Counted from the stretch's first letter, positions 9,570-20,044 are shown. The stretch is 64,000 nucleotides of DNA from Atopomonas hussainii (GCF_900109735.1 NZ_FOAS01000011.1:62001-126000); one strand, 5' to 3'. Notes: generated from the sequence alone by a model not told the origin. Numbers and translations are program-made.

Positions 9570-9691
9570 ATTGAGTCGGCGAACAGCCGAAGCGCAAGGC
9601 GCCCGGAGCGCAGCATACGAGACATACCTTTTGGTAGGCGAGGATGTGAGCACCGCGTAACGCCGTGCTTAGGTTGTGCAGCCACTCAATC
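9570..9691. repeat. Copy A of a short interspersed repeat (MITE-like, decayed ends)
   Basis: A non-coding block of about 116 bp (9576-9691) aligns without gaps to 43334-43449 at roughly 75% identity by hand count (29 mismatches). Shared blocks include AAGCGCAAGGC, CGAGACATA, TGGTAGGCGAGG and GCACCGC. Inner ends ATTGAGT (9570-9576) and ACTCAAT (9684-9690) are inverted. Outside them the termini seen in copy B are lost, apart from GCTGAT at 9560-9565. The element lies between a terminator and the stop codon of the methyltransferase gene on the minus strand, which it abuts. Confidence 0.65.
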
Positions 9692-10491
9692 TATTTGCAG
9701 GCTTCTAGCGTGTAACACATGGGCAGCTGAATCGCTTGGCTCTCGTACTGCTCGTAGCACTCTTCGCGATTGCAGTGCGGGTATTCGGCAAAGTGGCTGA
9801 TCTGTAAGCCGTTGGCGAGTAGGGCGCTGAACACCTCCGCCAAACTGTGGGTAAACCACACGCTCGGGTGTTCGCTGGCCGGCGCTGCGCCCTCGTAAAC
9901 AATCGCCTCATAATCGACGCAGGGGCCGGCCTGAAAGTAGCTGTTTACCAGTTGCAGCGGCGTGCTGCTGTATGGGTCGAGCATTTCCAGTAGCGGGTGG
10001 GTTTCGTAGATCAGCACTTGCCCGCCACTGCGTAATAGGGCGCTGGCTGCGGCAAAAAATGCCGTGAGGTTGGGCATCCAATTCAGCACGCCGATGGTGA
10101 TCAGTAATACATCGAACTGGCCGTGCAACTCGCTCGGCGCTTGGTGGATGTCGCAGGCGACAAAACGCACCTCGTGCGGGCTCAGTTGGTTTAGCTCGGC
10201 GCCTTGGGCAAGAAACTCCGCCGATTGGTCGATGCCGGTCACCGCAGCGGCGCCGAGTGCATATAAGGCAAAACACTCGCGGCCATTGTTGCAGCCCACT
10301 TGCACCACGTGTTTACCGGCTATATCGAGGGCGGTTAAGCGGGCGAGCAGGGTGGCGTCGAAGCAATTAAAGTCTGCGGCGCGAATGGCCGTACACAGCG
10401 CCTGCCAGCTAGCACTTTGCCGGTGCAGGGCGGCGGAGTAGTCCCACGCTTGCCGATTGGCGTCGATGGGGTTGAGGGTGGTGCTGGTCAT
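9691..10491 (-). CDS. Class I SAM-dependent methyltransferase, substrate unknown
   Basis: A soluble protein of 266 residues with a class I methyltransferase core: motif I VVQVGCNNGRECFAL near residue 62, an acidic SAM-ribose residue in VTGIDQS, and a motif IV like stretch FDVLLITIGVLNWM. The C-terminal third contains several Cys and His residues (YPHCNREECYEQY) without a recognised motif. It lies 47 bases downstream of the sigma-54 activator gene on the same strand and may be cotranscribed. The substrate cannot be named. The stop codon is flush with the end of repeat copy A. Confidence 0.7.
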   Translation of the reverse strand: MTSTTLNPIDANRQAWDYSAALHRQSASWQALCTAIRAADFNCFDATLLARLTALDIAGKHVVQVGCNNGRECFALYALGAAAVTGIDQSAEFLAQGAELNQLSPHEVRFVACDIHQAPSELHGQFDVLLITIGVLNWMPNLTAFFAAASALLRSGGQVLIYETHPLLEMLDPYSSTPLQLVNSYFQAGPCVDYEAIVYEGAAPASEHPSVWFTHSLAEVFSALLANGLQISHFAEYPHCNREECYEQYESQAIQLPMCYTLEACK

Positions 10492-10538
10492 GGGGCTGTC
10501 CTTAGCGGTGAGGGCTTAAGCATGAGCTTGAATAGGCG

Positions 10539-12419
10539 TTATTTCAGGCCTTGCTCGCGCAAACGTTTATACAGAGTGTTGCGGCTAACACCTAGCTGAC
10601 GGGCGAGCTCCGAGACATTGCCGTCACTGGCTGCCCATAGCGCGGCGAGGTCGTCGCTGTCGCTGCTGTCTCCCGGTGTTATTTGCTTAGGCATTAGATT
10701 GCTTGGCTGAGACGGCAAGTCGGCGAAGAAATCATCCGGCAGGTGCTCAGCTTGAATGGCTTGTTCGTCGGCCATGGCTAAGGCGATTTGCATCACGCTG
10801 CTGAGCTGGCGCAGGTTGCCGGGCCAAGGGTGTTGGTCAAACAGCGTCAGCACTTCGGCGCTTAAGCCTGCCTGTTGGTGGGGTTCGCGATGGTGTTGCC
10901 AGAGGCGCTGGAACAAAGCTTGGCGGTCGCTGCGCTCACGCAGCGGCGGCAGTTCAAGGTTTAGGCCACTGATGCGGTAATACAGGTCTTGGCGAAACAG
11001 TTGCTGCTCTACGTCTAAGCGCAGCGGCCGGTTGGTGGCGGAGATCAAGCGGATATCCACCGGATACAGCTCGCTACTGCCCAGCGGTTGCACGCAGCGC
11101 TCTTGCAGTACACGCAGCAGGCGAGCCTGCACGCGCAGCGGCATGTCGCCGACTTCATCTAAAAACAGGGTGCCTTTGTGCGCTTTGCGAATCAGCCCGA
11201 CGCTGCCTTTTTGGCTGGCACCTGTGAAGGCGCCTTTTTCGTAGCCAAACAGCTCGGACTCCACCAGCTCGGCGGGAATCGCCGCGCAGTTAACCGCCAC
11301 TAAGTTTTGCTTGGCGCGCGAGCTCGCGTGGTGCAGGGCTTTGACGAACACCTCTTTGCCCACGCCGGTTTCGCCCTGCACCAGAATCGGGATGTCTTTT
11401 TCCAGCAACCGCTCGGCTTGGCGCACAGCTTTATCCACGCGCGGGTCGCCTAGGTTAATCGCCTCTAAGGTCAGTACGCCAGGCGCAGCCTCGCTGTTGC
11501 TTGGCGGCGCTGGAGTGCTCGCTGCGCTGCTGGGGCGAAAGTCGCGGGCTTTGATCGGCGCTGGCTGAGTAGGGCGCTCAAGGCGTGCATGAAAGCGCAG
11601 CTGGCCGTGGGTGCGCAGGCTAAAGGGTAGGCCGTCAGGTTGATTGAGTAGGCGGTTTAACGGCGCGTCGAACAGTTTATCCAGACTTAAACGGGTGAGC
11701 TGCACGCCCAGCAAGCTGTCGGCACGGCGGTTGGCCGAGACAATAAAGCCGTCTTCATCAAACACCAGTAGGCCCGACCACGGGCTGGTGAGGTTCTCTA
11801 GGCTGGTGTTAAAGGTCAGCTGGAAATAGCGCTCGCGAAACAGGTTAAGAATCAGTCGGTTTTCCACCGACTGGCTCATCATTTTCACCATGCCCAAGGT
11901 GTGCGCCGCCGGCAGATAGCTGTCGCTGGAGACATCCAACACGGCGACCATCTCGCGCTGCTCGTTAAAAATCGGCGAGGCGGAGCCGGTCATAAAGCGG
12001 TTGGCTTTTAAGAAGTGCTCATCGTGTTGGATATGCACCGCATGCCCGCAAGATAGCGCCGTGCCAATGGCATTGGTGCCGGTGCCGCGTTCCAGCCAAT
12101 TGGCGCCGGGGGCGAAGCCTGCGCTGTACGGCGCGTCGATAAAGCGCTGGTCGCCCCAGGTTTGCAGCAGTTGGCCTTGGTTATCGGCCAGCATGATCAA
12201 GCACTTGGAGTTGGCCAGAATATTGCGGTAATAGGGCAGCACTTCCAGTTGCGTGGTTTTTACCAGCTGATGGTGGCTGTCTTGCAGGGCGCTGACGGCA
12301 CCGGCTGAGGCCTGGCCAAAGCTGGGGGCGCTGCCGTGTGTCAGACCAAAGGCGCGGCAGCGCGACCACGAATCTTCAATCAATGCTTCATGCGAAAGGG
12401 GCGTGTTGGCCTCTGTCAT
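10539..12419 (-). CDS. AcoR-type sigma-54-dependent transcriptional activator
   Basis: A bacterial enhancer-binding protein of 626 residues. The N-terminal GAF-like sensor region (about 55-200) begins with the AcoR-family motif IEDSWSRCRAFGL. A PAS-like region (about 205-280) and a Pro/Ser/Ala linker follow. The AAA+ domain has Walker A GETGVGKE (349-356), the sigma-54 contact loop GAFTGA (396-401) and Walker B TLFLDEVGD (417-425). The Fis-type helix-turn-helix is at the C-terminus (NVSELARQLGVSRNTLYKRL). It is transcribed away from the ABC importer operon, whose upstream region holds repeated half-sites and a -24/-12 promoter, so it most likely activates that operon. The inducer is unknown; AcoR relatives respond to small alcohols, ketones or polyols. 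Confidence 0.88.
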   Translation of the reverse strand: MTEANTPLSHEALIEDSWSRCRAFGLTHGSAPSFGQASAGAVSALQDSHHQLVKTTQLEVLPYYRNILANSKCLIMLADNQGQLLQTWGDQRFIDAPYSAGFAPGANWLERGTGTNAIGTALSCGHAVHIQHDEHFLKANRFMTGSASPIFNEQREMVAVLDVSSDSYLPAAHTLGMVKMMSQSVENRLILNLFRERYFQLTFNTSLENLTSPWSGLLVFDEDGFIVSANRRADSLLGVQLTRLSLDKLFDAPLNRLLNQPDGLPFSLRTHGQLRFHARLERPTQPAPIKARDFRPSSAASTPAPPSNSEAAPGVLTLEAINLGDPRVDKAVRQAERLLEKDIPILVQGETGVGKEVFVKALHHASSRAKQNLVAVNCAAIPAELVESELFGYEKGAFTGASQKGSVGLIRKAHKGTLFLDEVGDMPLRVQARLLRVLQERCVQPLGSSELYPVDIRLISATNRPLRLDVEQQLFRQDLYYRISGLNLELPPLRERSDRQALFQRLWQHHREPHQQAGLSAEVLTLFDQHPWPGNLRQLSSVMQIALAMADEQAIQAEHLPDDFFADLPSQPSNLMPKQITPGDSSDSDDLAALWAASDGNVSELARQLGVSRNTLYKRLREQGLK

Positions 12420-12476
12420 GGGGGTCCCTGCCTGTGCCGCTGTTTGTTGTTGTGCGCGGTGCTAATTGCTCACAGG

Positions 12477-12539
12477 GTGTTGTTCAACACTGTTCAGTGT
12501 CAACACCTTGCGCAGTGTTCAATTGTTCAGAGTGAACAC
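12477..12539 (+). promoter_or_regulatory. Cluster of activator half-sites (UAS) for the importer operon
   Basis: TGTTCA occurs at 12481, 12491, 12516 and 12524 and in inverse form (TGAACA) at 12533. These form palindromes: GTGTTG-TT-CAACAC (12477-12490), CACTG-TT-CAGTG (12488-12499) and TGTTCA-GAG-TGAACA (12524-12538). They lie about 100-165 bases upstream of the -24 element, the usual distance for enhancer-binding proteins. TATCAA at 12589-12594, in an AT-rich stretch, could be part of an IHF bend site but matches only half of the consensus. Confidence 0.6.
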
Positions 12540-12638
12540 GCCGCGCCATGTTCGCTAGGCAGGTGGAGGGCCGGTTTTTTTAATGATTTATCAATAAAAA
12601 CAACAAGATAGAAAATTATTTCACCCAAGTTGCAGTGT

Positions 12639-12655
12639 TTGGCATGCGCCTCGCT
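12639..12655 (+). promoter_or_regulatory. Sigma-54 (-24/-12) promoter of the importer operon
   Basis: TTGGCATGCGCCTCGCT has GG and GC exactly 10 bases apart and matches the YTGGCACGrNNNTTGCW consensus at most positions. Transcription would start near 12666, giving a leader of about 78 bases before the first ATPase gene. The divergent AcoR-type activator next door fits. Confidence 0.7.
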
Positions 12656-12743
12656 TAGTGGTTGTAAGCAGCGTAAGGGCGTGCGCAGGTTGCGCAATCG
12701 CTCACAAGTACGCAAAAGGCATCAACAAGAATAAGGGCCTGCT

Positions 12744-13838
12744 ATGTCTCTGACCCTCGAACACGTCAGCCGTGTCGTGGATAACCAGGTGTATATCGAC
12801 GACGCCTGTTTAAGTTTCGAACCCGGATCGTTCAATGTTCTGCTCGGGCGCACCCTGGCCGGGAAAACCAGCTTGATGCGTTTACTGGCCGGCTTAGATC
12901 GCCCGACTTCTGGCCGCGTGCTGATGAACGGCGCGGATGTTACCGGCGTGCCGGTTCGCCAACGCAACGTGTCGATGGTCTATCAGCAATTCATCAACTA
13001 CCCGACCATGACGGTGTTCGACAACATCGCCTCGCCGCTGCGTCAAGCGCGCATGGCGCAGGAGGAGATCGAACAGCGCGTGCGTGATACCGCGCGCATG
13101 CTGCATATCGAGCCATTGTTGGCGCGTTACCCGCTGGAGTTGTCCGGCGGTCAGCAGCAGCGCACCGCCATGGCCCGCGCCTTAGTAAAAGACGCCGAGT
13201 TGGTGCTGTTTGACGAGCCGCTGGTCAACTTGGACTACAAGCTACGCGAAGAGCTGCGCCAAGAAATGCGCGAGCTGTTCAAAACTCGCCACACCATTGC
13301 CGTGTACGCCACCACCGAGCCTAACGAGGCACTGGCGCTGGGCGGTACCACCACGCTGCTGCATGAAGGACGAGTGATTCAGAGTGGCAAAACCGCCGAG
13401 GTATATCACCGCCCGCAGCAGGTGCTGGCCGCTGAGTTGTTCTCCGAGCCGCCGATCAATCTGATCCCCGGCAAAATCAGTAGCACCGAAGTGAGCTTCG
13501 CCGATGCGGTGCATTTCCCGCTGAACAATGATCTGCAAGACCTGCCCGTGGCCGACTACCGCTTTGGTGTACGTCCGAGCCACATTGGTTTGGTGCCCTC
13601 CAATGACGATGACTTGGAGCTGGCTGTGCAGGTCGACTTGGCCGAGATCAGCGGCTCAGAAACCTTTTTGCACGTGCGCAACGAACACTTTGTGTTGGTG
13701 CTGCACTTGCCCGGCGTGCACGAATACGCCGTCGATAGCGACATCCTGATTTATATCCCCACCCACAAGCTGTTTGCCTTCGATCAGGCCGGCCAGTTGG
13801 TGCAGGCGCCACGCAGCAAAGTAGGGAGGGTCGCCTGA
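12744..13838 (+). CDS. ABC importer ATP-binding protein 1 (GlpS-like)
   Basis: The first gene of a six-gene operon with the order of the rhizobial glycerol importer GlpSTPQUV. It is 364 residues: nucleotide-binding domain (1-235) plus a MalK-like C-terminal OB/TOBE region. Walker A is GRTLAGKT (35-42), the signature LSGGQ is intact (133-137), and Walker B is LVLFDEP (153-159). The H-loop histidine is replaced by Thr191 (VYATTEPNEA where most relatives have YVTHDQ-x-EA). It is therefore predicted to have a weak own ATP site but to donate a good signature to the partner ATPase. ATG 12744 follows AAGGG by 6 bases; its stop overlaps the next start (TGATG). Confidence 0.88.
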   Translation: MSLTLEHVSRVVDNQVYIDDACLSFEPGSFNVLLGRTLAGKTSLMRLLAGLDRPTSGRVLMNGADVTGVPVRQRNVSMVYQQFINYPTMTVFDNIASPLRQARMAQEEIEQRVRDTARMLHIEPLLARYPLELSGGQQQRTAMARALVKDAELVLFDEPLVNLDYKLREELRQEMRELFKTRHTIAVYATTEPNEALALGGTTTLLHEGRVIQSGKTAEVYHRPQQVLAAELFSEPPINLIPGKISSTEVSFADAVHFPLNNDLQDLPVADYRFGVRPSHIGLVPSNDDDLELAVQVDLAEISGSETFLHVRNEHFVLVLHLPGVHEYAVDSDILIYIPTHKLFAFDQAGQLVQAPRSKVGRVA

Positions 13839-14931
13839 TGGCCGAGATTCGCTTACAGGATTTGGCGCATAGCTACAGCGCCGCGCCACAAGGCCATGAC
13901 GATTACGCCATTCGCGCCATGACCCACGTGTGGGAGCAAGGCGGGGCGTATGCCTTGTTGGGACCGTCGGGCTGCGGCAAGTCGACCTTGCTGAACATTA
14001 TTTCCGGCCTGTTGGTGCCGTCTGAAGGGCAAGTGCAGTTCGATGGCCAAGTGGTTAACGAACTCACCCCGCAAGCGCGCAACATTGCCCAGGTTTTCCA
14101 GTTTCCGGTGGTCTACGACACCATGACGGTGTACGACAACCTGGCTTTTCCGCTGCGCAATCAGGGCATGGATGAGCCGCGCATCATGAGCAAGGTGCAC
14201 GAGATTGCCGAAGTGCTCGAGCTGCACCCACTGCTGAAGAAAAAGGCCAGCAACTTAAGCGCCGACGAGAAACAAAAAGTCTCCATGGGCCGTGGCTTAG
14301 TGCGCGATGACGTGTCGGCGATTCTGTTCGACGAGCCGCTCACGGTGATCGACCCGCACCTCAAGTGGAAGCTGCGCCGCAAGCTCAAACAGATTCACGA
14401 GCAGTTCAATATCACCATGATTTACGTCACCCACGATCAGCTGGAGGCCTCGACCTTCGCGGATAAGATCGCGGTGATGTACGGCGGGCAGATCGTCCAG
14501 TTCGGCACCCCGCGCGAACTGTTCGAGCGGCCGCGGCACACCTTTGTTGGCTACTTCATCGGTAGTCCCGGCATGAATCTGATCGACGTTACCCCGTGCG
14601 ACGGCGGCGTGCGCTTTGCCAACACCGAGGTGCCGTTGTCGGCGGCGCTGAATGCGCGATTGGCTGAGCTAAAGCCACAGCGCTTACAGCTGGGCATTCG
14701 CCCAGAGTTTGTCCACGTGTGGGAAGGCCAGCATGACGAGGCAATGCACGCCGAACTCGTGCATGTCGAAGACCTCGGCACCTACAAGATTCTCAGCCTG
14801 CAGTTGGATGGCCAGCCGCTCAAAGTGCGCCTGCAAGAAGACCAGCCGGTGCCGCAGCGCAGCGTGTACATCAGCTTCCCCAGCCAGTGGTTGATGCTCT
14901 ACGCCGATGATTACCTGCTGGAGGTCGCGCC

Positions 14932-14935
<4 letters not shown>
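13838..14935 (+). CDS. ABC importer ATP-binding protein 2 (GlpT-like)
   Basis: The second MalK-type ATPase of the operon, 365 residues. Walker A GPSGCGKS (42-49), Walker B AILFDEP and H-loop H199 (IYVTHDQLEA) are canonical. The signature, however, reads LSADEKQK (140-147) in place of LSGGQ. This is the reverse of the pattern in GlpS-like, so the heterodimer should have one standard and one degenerate ATP site. The start codon shares an A with the previous stop; GGGAGGG lies upstream. The C-terminal TOBE region is present. It is not the glycerol-3-phosphate permease that shares the name glpT in enteric bacteria. Confidence 0.88.
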
Positions 14936-15798
<863 letters not shown>

Positions 15799-15805
15799 GG
15801 GGCCT

Positions 15806-16606
<801 letters not shown>

Positions 16607-16616
16607 GGAGCAAAGC

Positions 16617-16889
16617 ATGGAATGGATGGCGTGGACGCTGCCGACGGCAGCCTTCTTTAGCAGCATCGCGGTGCTCTTGGTGGTGATGACGGTGTGGGAA
16701 ATCCGCTCGCCGTGTGTCGAGCGCAAGGGCTTTCTGCCTATCACCACCACCCGCGGTGACCGTTTGTTTATTGGCCTGCTGGGCAGTGCTTACTTGCACC
16801 TGATGGTGCTCGGGCTGACCAGCTGGCCGTTATGGATTGCCTCTGTACTGGCGCTGCTGTGGTTGGCGCTGGTACTGCGTTGGGGTTAG
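16617..16889 (+). CDS. Small integral membrane protein of the importer operon (GlpU-like, DUF2160)
   Basis: 90 residues, with three hydrophobic stretches separated by a short polar loop containing ERKGFLPITTTRGDR. This is the DUF2160-type protein found between permease and binding-protein genes in glpSTPQUV-type operons; its role is unknown. ATG 16617 follows TAAGGAG. The position between the permeases and the binding protein suggests an accessory subunit, but no catalytic motif is visible. Confidence 0.75.
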   Translation: MEWMAWTLPTAAFFSSIAVLLVVMTVWEIRSPCVERKGFLPITTTRGDRLFIGLLGSAYLHLMVLGLTSWPLWIASVLALLWLALVLRWG

Positions 16890-16973
16890 TAGCAAGCCCC
16901 AAGTGCGGGGTGCAAGGCAACAGCGCCGTTGGCTGATGGGTTGATGGCGTTTCATTACTAAAAGGAGAGCTCG

Positions 16974-18716
16974 ATGTTTAACAAAAACAACAAAAGGCAA
17001 CAGAGCCGAGCGTTGGCCGCGTTTATCGCGCTGGCCAGTGTGAGCGGGGCAGCATGGGCGGATGCCTATGAAGAAGCGGCGAAAAAATGGATTGCGGCGG
17101 AGTTCAGCCCATCCACCTTAACCGCCGAGCAGCAGCTGCAAGAGTTGCAGTGGTTTATCAAGGCGGCTGAGCCGTTCCGTGGCATGGAAATTAACGTCGC
17201 CTCGGAAACCATCGCCACCCACGAGTACGAATCCAAGGTGCTGGCCAAGGCCTTCACTGAGATCACCGGCATTAAGCTCAACCACGATCTGATCCAAGAA
17301 GGTGACGTGGTCGAGAAGCTGCAAACCCAAATGCAGTCGGACAAAAACATCTACGACGGCTACATCAATGACTCCGACCTGATCGGTACGCACTTCCGCT
17401 ACGGCAAAGTAGTACCCATCAGCGACATGATGGCCGGCGACGGTAAGGACTACACCTTGCCAACGCTGGATCTGGACGACTTTATCGGCCTGTCGTTCAC
17501 TACCGGCCCAGATGGCAAGCTGTATCAGCTGCCCGATCAGCAGTTCGCCAACTTGTATTGGTTCCGTGCCGACTGGTTTGAGCGTGCCGACTTAAAGGCC
17601 AAGTTCAAAGAAATCTACGGCTACGAGCTGGGCGTGCCAGTGAACTGGTCGGCCTATGAAGACATCGCCGAGTTTTTCTCCGAGAAGGTTAAAGACATCG
17701 ACGGTCAACGCGTCTACGGCCACATGGACTACGGCAAGAAAGACCCGTCGCTGGGTTGGCGCTTCACCGATGCTTGGTTCTCCATGGCCGGTGCTGGCGA
17801 CAAAGGCCTGCCCAATGGTCTGCCGGTGGATGAGTGGGGCATTCGTGTGGAAGGCTGCCGCCCAGCGGGCTCCAGCGTCGCGCGTGGTGGCGATACCAAC
17901 GGCCCGGCGGCTGTGTATGCAACCACGAAATACGTGGATTGGATGCGCCAATACGCGCCGCCAGAAGCGCAAGGCATGACCTTCTCTGAAGCAGGCCCAG
18001 TGCCGGCGCAGGGTAACGTCGCGCAGCAAATCTTCTGGTACACCGCCTTTACTGCCGATATGACCAAGGCCGGTCTGCCGGTAGTGAATGAAGACGGCAC
18101 GCCGAAGTGGCGTATGGCGCCGTCGCCTAAAGGTCCGTATTGGGAAGAGGGCATGAAGCTTGGCTATCAAGACACCGGCTCTTGGACCTTCCTCAACTCA
18201 ACCCCGCAAAAGCAGCGTTTGGCAGCATGGCTGTACGCGCAGTTTGTGGTGTCGAAAACCGTATCGCTGAAGAAAACCTTGGTGGGTTTAACGCCGATTC
18301 GCGCCTCCGACATTAACTCGCAAGCCATGACCGACGCCGCGCCGAAGCTTGGCGGCTTGGTGGAGTTCTATCGCAGCCCCGCACGCGTGCAGTGGACGCC
18401 CACCGGCACCAATGTGCCGGATTACCCGCGCTTGGCGCAGCTGTGGTGGCAGTTTATTGCCGAAGCCGCCAGTGGCGACAAAACCCCGCAGCAAGCCCTA
18501 GATGGCTTGGCTAACGCGCAAGACACCATGCTGGCGCGTATCGAGCGTTCCGGCGTGCAGGGCGAGTGTGGGCCTAAGCTGAACGAGCCGCGTGACCCGC
18601 AGTACTGGCTCGACCAGCCGGGCGCGCCGAAGCCCAAGCTGGACAATGAAAAGCCGCAAGGCCAGACCATTGCCTATAAAGACTTGCTGAAGTCTTGGGA
18701 GCAGGCCGCCGAGTAA
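16974..18716 (+). CDS. Periplasmic solute-binding protein (GlpV-like)
   Basis: 580 residues with a Sec signal peptide (RALAAFIALASVSGAAWA, cut before DAYEEAA). It belongs to the large extracellular solute-binding class used by the GlpV glycerol importers; this is longer than typical sugar-binding proteins (about 420). Two Cys (VEGCRPAG and GECGPKL) are present. AAGGAG is well placed before the ATG. The 84-base gap upstream contains a small GC hairpin (CCCC-AAGTGC-GGGG) that could modulate expression of the binding protein relative to the membrane subunits. A terminator follows. Substrate glycerol is an inference from operon type. Confidence 0.85.
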   Translation: MFNKNNKRQQSRALAAFIALASVSGAAWADAYEEAAKKWIAAEFSPSTLTAEQQLQELQWFIKAAEPFRGMEINVASETIATHEYESKVLAKAFTEITGIKLNHDLIQEGDVVEKLQTQMQSDKNIYDGYINDSDLIGTHFRYGKVVPISDMMAGDGKDYTLPTLDLDDFIGLSFTTGPDGKLYQLPDQQFANLYWFRADWFERADLKAKFKEIYGYELGVPVNWSAYEDIAEFFSEKVKDIDGQRVYGHMDYGKKDPSLGWRFTDAWFSMAGAGDKGLPNGLPVDEWGIRVEGCRPAGSSVARGGDTNGPAAVYATTKYVDWMRQYAPPEAQGMTFSEAGPVPAQGNVAQQIFWYTAFTADMTKAGLPVVNEDGTPKWRMAPSPKGPYWEEGMKLGYQDTGSWTFLNSTPQKQRLAAWLYAQFVVSKTVSLKKTLVGLTPIRASDINSQAMTDAAPKLGGLVEFYRSPARVQWTPTGTNVPDYPRLAQLWWQFIAEAASGDKTPQQALDGLANAQDTMLARIERSGVQGECGPKLNEPRDPQYWLDQPGAPKPKLDNEKPQGQTIAYKDLLKSWEQAAE

Positions 18717-18728
18717 CGCAGGCCGATA

Positions 18729-18768
18729 AAAAACGCCCCGGCTGCTGTTTGGCAGTCGGGGCGTTTTT
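18729..18768. terminator. Bidirectional terminator between importer operon and folD
   Basis: A 12-bp stem AAAAACGCCCCG / CGGGGCGTTTTT closes an inner region that can pair further. A and T tracts on both sides serve the converging genes. Confidence 0.8.
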
Positions 18769-18814
18769 GTTGCTGCCAGCAATAACGTCGGGCTGGCTAG
18801 ACTGCTGATGCTAC

Positions 18815-19669
18815 TTAAGGGTGCAAGCGCTCGGCAGCGTACAAGGTGTTTTCCAGCAGGCAGGCGCGGGTCATCGGGCCAACACCGCCGGGTACCGGGG
18901 TGATAAACGCAGCGCGTTCGGCGGCCACGGCAAAATCCACATCGCCCACCAAGCGGCCATCGTCCAAACGGTTGATGCCCACGTCGATCACGATGGCGCC
19001 TGGTTTAATCCACTCACCTTTAACCAAGCCCGGCTTGCCCACCGCGACCACCACCAGATCAGCGTTGCGCACATGGCTTTCTAAGTCGCGGGTAAAGCGG
19101 TGGGTCACAGTGGTGGTGCAGCCGGCGAGTAGCAGCTCTAGCGCCATCGGGCGGCCAACAATGTTCGATGCACCGACGATCACGGCATTTAAGCCGTGCA
19201 GGTCAACGCCGGTGGTTTCCAGCAAGGTCATGATGCCTTTCGGTGTGCAGGGGCGTAGCAGCGGCATACGCTGCGACAGGCGACCCACGTTGTAGGGGTG
19301 GAAGCCGTCGACGTCTTTATCGGGGCGGATGCGCTCTAACAGTTGCGAGGCGTCTAAATGCTCCGGTAGCGGCAGCTGCACCAGAATGCCGTCGATGGCG
19401 GCATCATTATTAAGCTGATCGATCAGGGTCAGTAGCTCGTCTTGTTTGGTGCTGGCCGGCAGGTCGAAGGCGCGGGACACAAAGCCCACTTCTTCACAAT
19501 CTTTGCGCTTATGGCTCACGTACACCTGCGAGGCTGGGTCGCTACCGACCAGAATCACCGCCAAGCCCGGCGCGCGCTGGCCTTGGCTGCGGCGTTCTTT
19601 GACGCGTTCGGCAATAGTAAGACGAAGGTCGGCAGCGATTTGCTTGCCATCAATCAGCGTGGCGGTCAT
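18815..19669 (-). CDS. folD: Bifunctional methylenetetrahydrofolate dehydrogenase / methenyltetrahydrofolate cyclohydrolase
   Basis: FolD interconverts 5,10-methylene- and 10-formyl-THF using NADP. The catalytic region [14 protein letters not shown] (active-site Lys) and the substrate motif [11 protein letters not shown] are present, as is the Rossmann-type NADP site [14 protein letters not shown] and [10 protein letters not shown] near the end. ATG 19669 gives 284 residues (MTATLIDGK), the Pseudomonas length; a longer open frame upstream has no support. It is divergent from the tRNA cluster. Confidence 0.95.
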   Translation of the reverse strand: MTATLIDGKQIAADLRLTIAERVKERRSQGQRAPGLAVILVGSDPASQVYVSHKRKDCEEVGFVSRAFDLPASTKQDELLTLIDQLNNDAAIDGILVQLPLPEHLDASQLLERIRPDKDVDGFHPYNVGRLSQRMPLLRPCTPKGIMTLLETTGVDLHGLNAVIVGASNIVGRPMALELLLAGCTTTVTHRFTRDLESHVRNADLVVVAVGKPGLVKGEWIKPGAIVIDVGINRLDDGRLVGDVDFAVAAERAAFITPVPGGVGPMTRACLLENTLYAAERLHP

Positions 19670-19795
19670 GGGAGCCCGTATAGAAAGGTAATGAAAACTG
19701 CCGCGTATTTTCGCATTGCCTGGGCCTTGGGGCCAAGGCTGTCCTGTGTTTTGCATGTAACTGATTGCTTAGGCTGAAATTTTTTGTTTTTTTCG

Positions 19796-19824
19796 TTGAC
19801 GCCTATCAGGCCCCTGAGTATGAT
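19796..19824 (+). promoter_or_regulatory. Sigma-70 promoter of the tRNA cluster
   Basis: TTGACG (19796-19801), 17-bp spacer, TATGAT (19819-19824), then a GC-rich discriminator TCGCCCCGC. A T-rich stretch resembling an UP element lies just upstream. The GC-rich discriminator is the hallmark of stringently controlled stable-RNA promoters. Confidence 0.75.
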
Positions 19825-19926
19825 TCGCCCCGCTTGTCGAACGCTGCCAGCAGCGAGATAAGAAGGCGGTGCGAGCCGGTCTTGCGGCGGCATATCGAGG
19901 CTGCAAAGTCGTGATAGCCAAATCAA

Positions 19927-20003
19927 GCGCCCGTAGCTCAGCTGGATAGAGCATCCGCCTTCTAAGCGGATGGTCGCAGGTTCGAGTCCTGCCGGGTGCG
20001 CCA
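19927..20003 (+). tRNA. tRNA-Arg (anticodon TCT)
   Basis: A 77-base cloverleaf with CCA encoded. Acceptor GCGCCCG pairs with CGGGTGC; the anticodon loop is CTTCTAA with TCT at 34-36; the T arm contains GGTTCGAGTCC. It reads AGA codons. It is the first gene of the tRNA cluster. Confidence 0.95.
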
Positions 20004-20044
20004 ATTTGGCCGCTAGGTACAAGCGAAGTAGTTGTTCTCTATAT

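Noticed and set aside
19666-20022. 118-codon minus-strand open frame across the tRNA-Arg gene, with AGLEPATIRLEGG
   Set aside because: This is the antisense of a tRNA, a well-known source of false protein annotations; no SD or family supports it.
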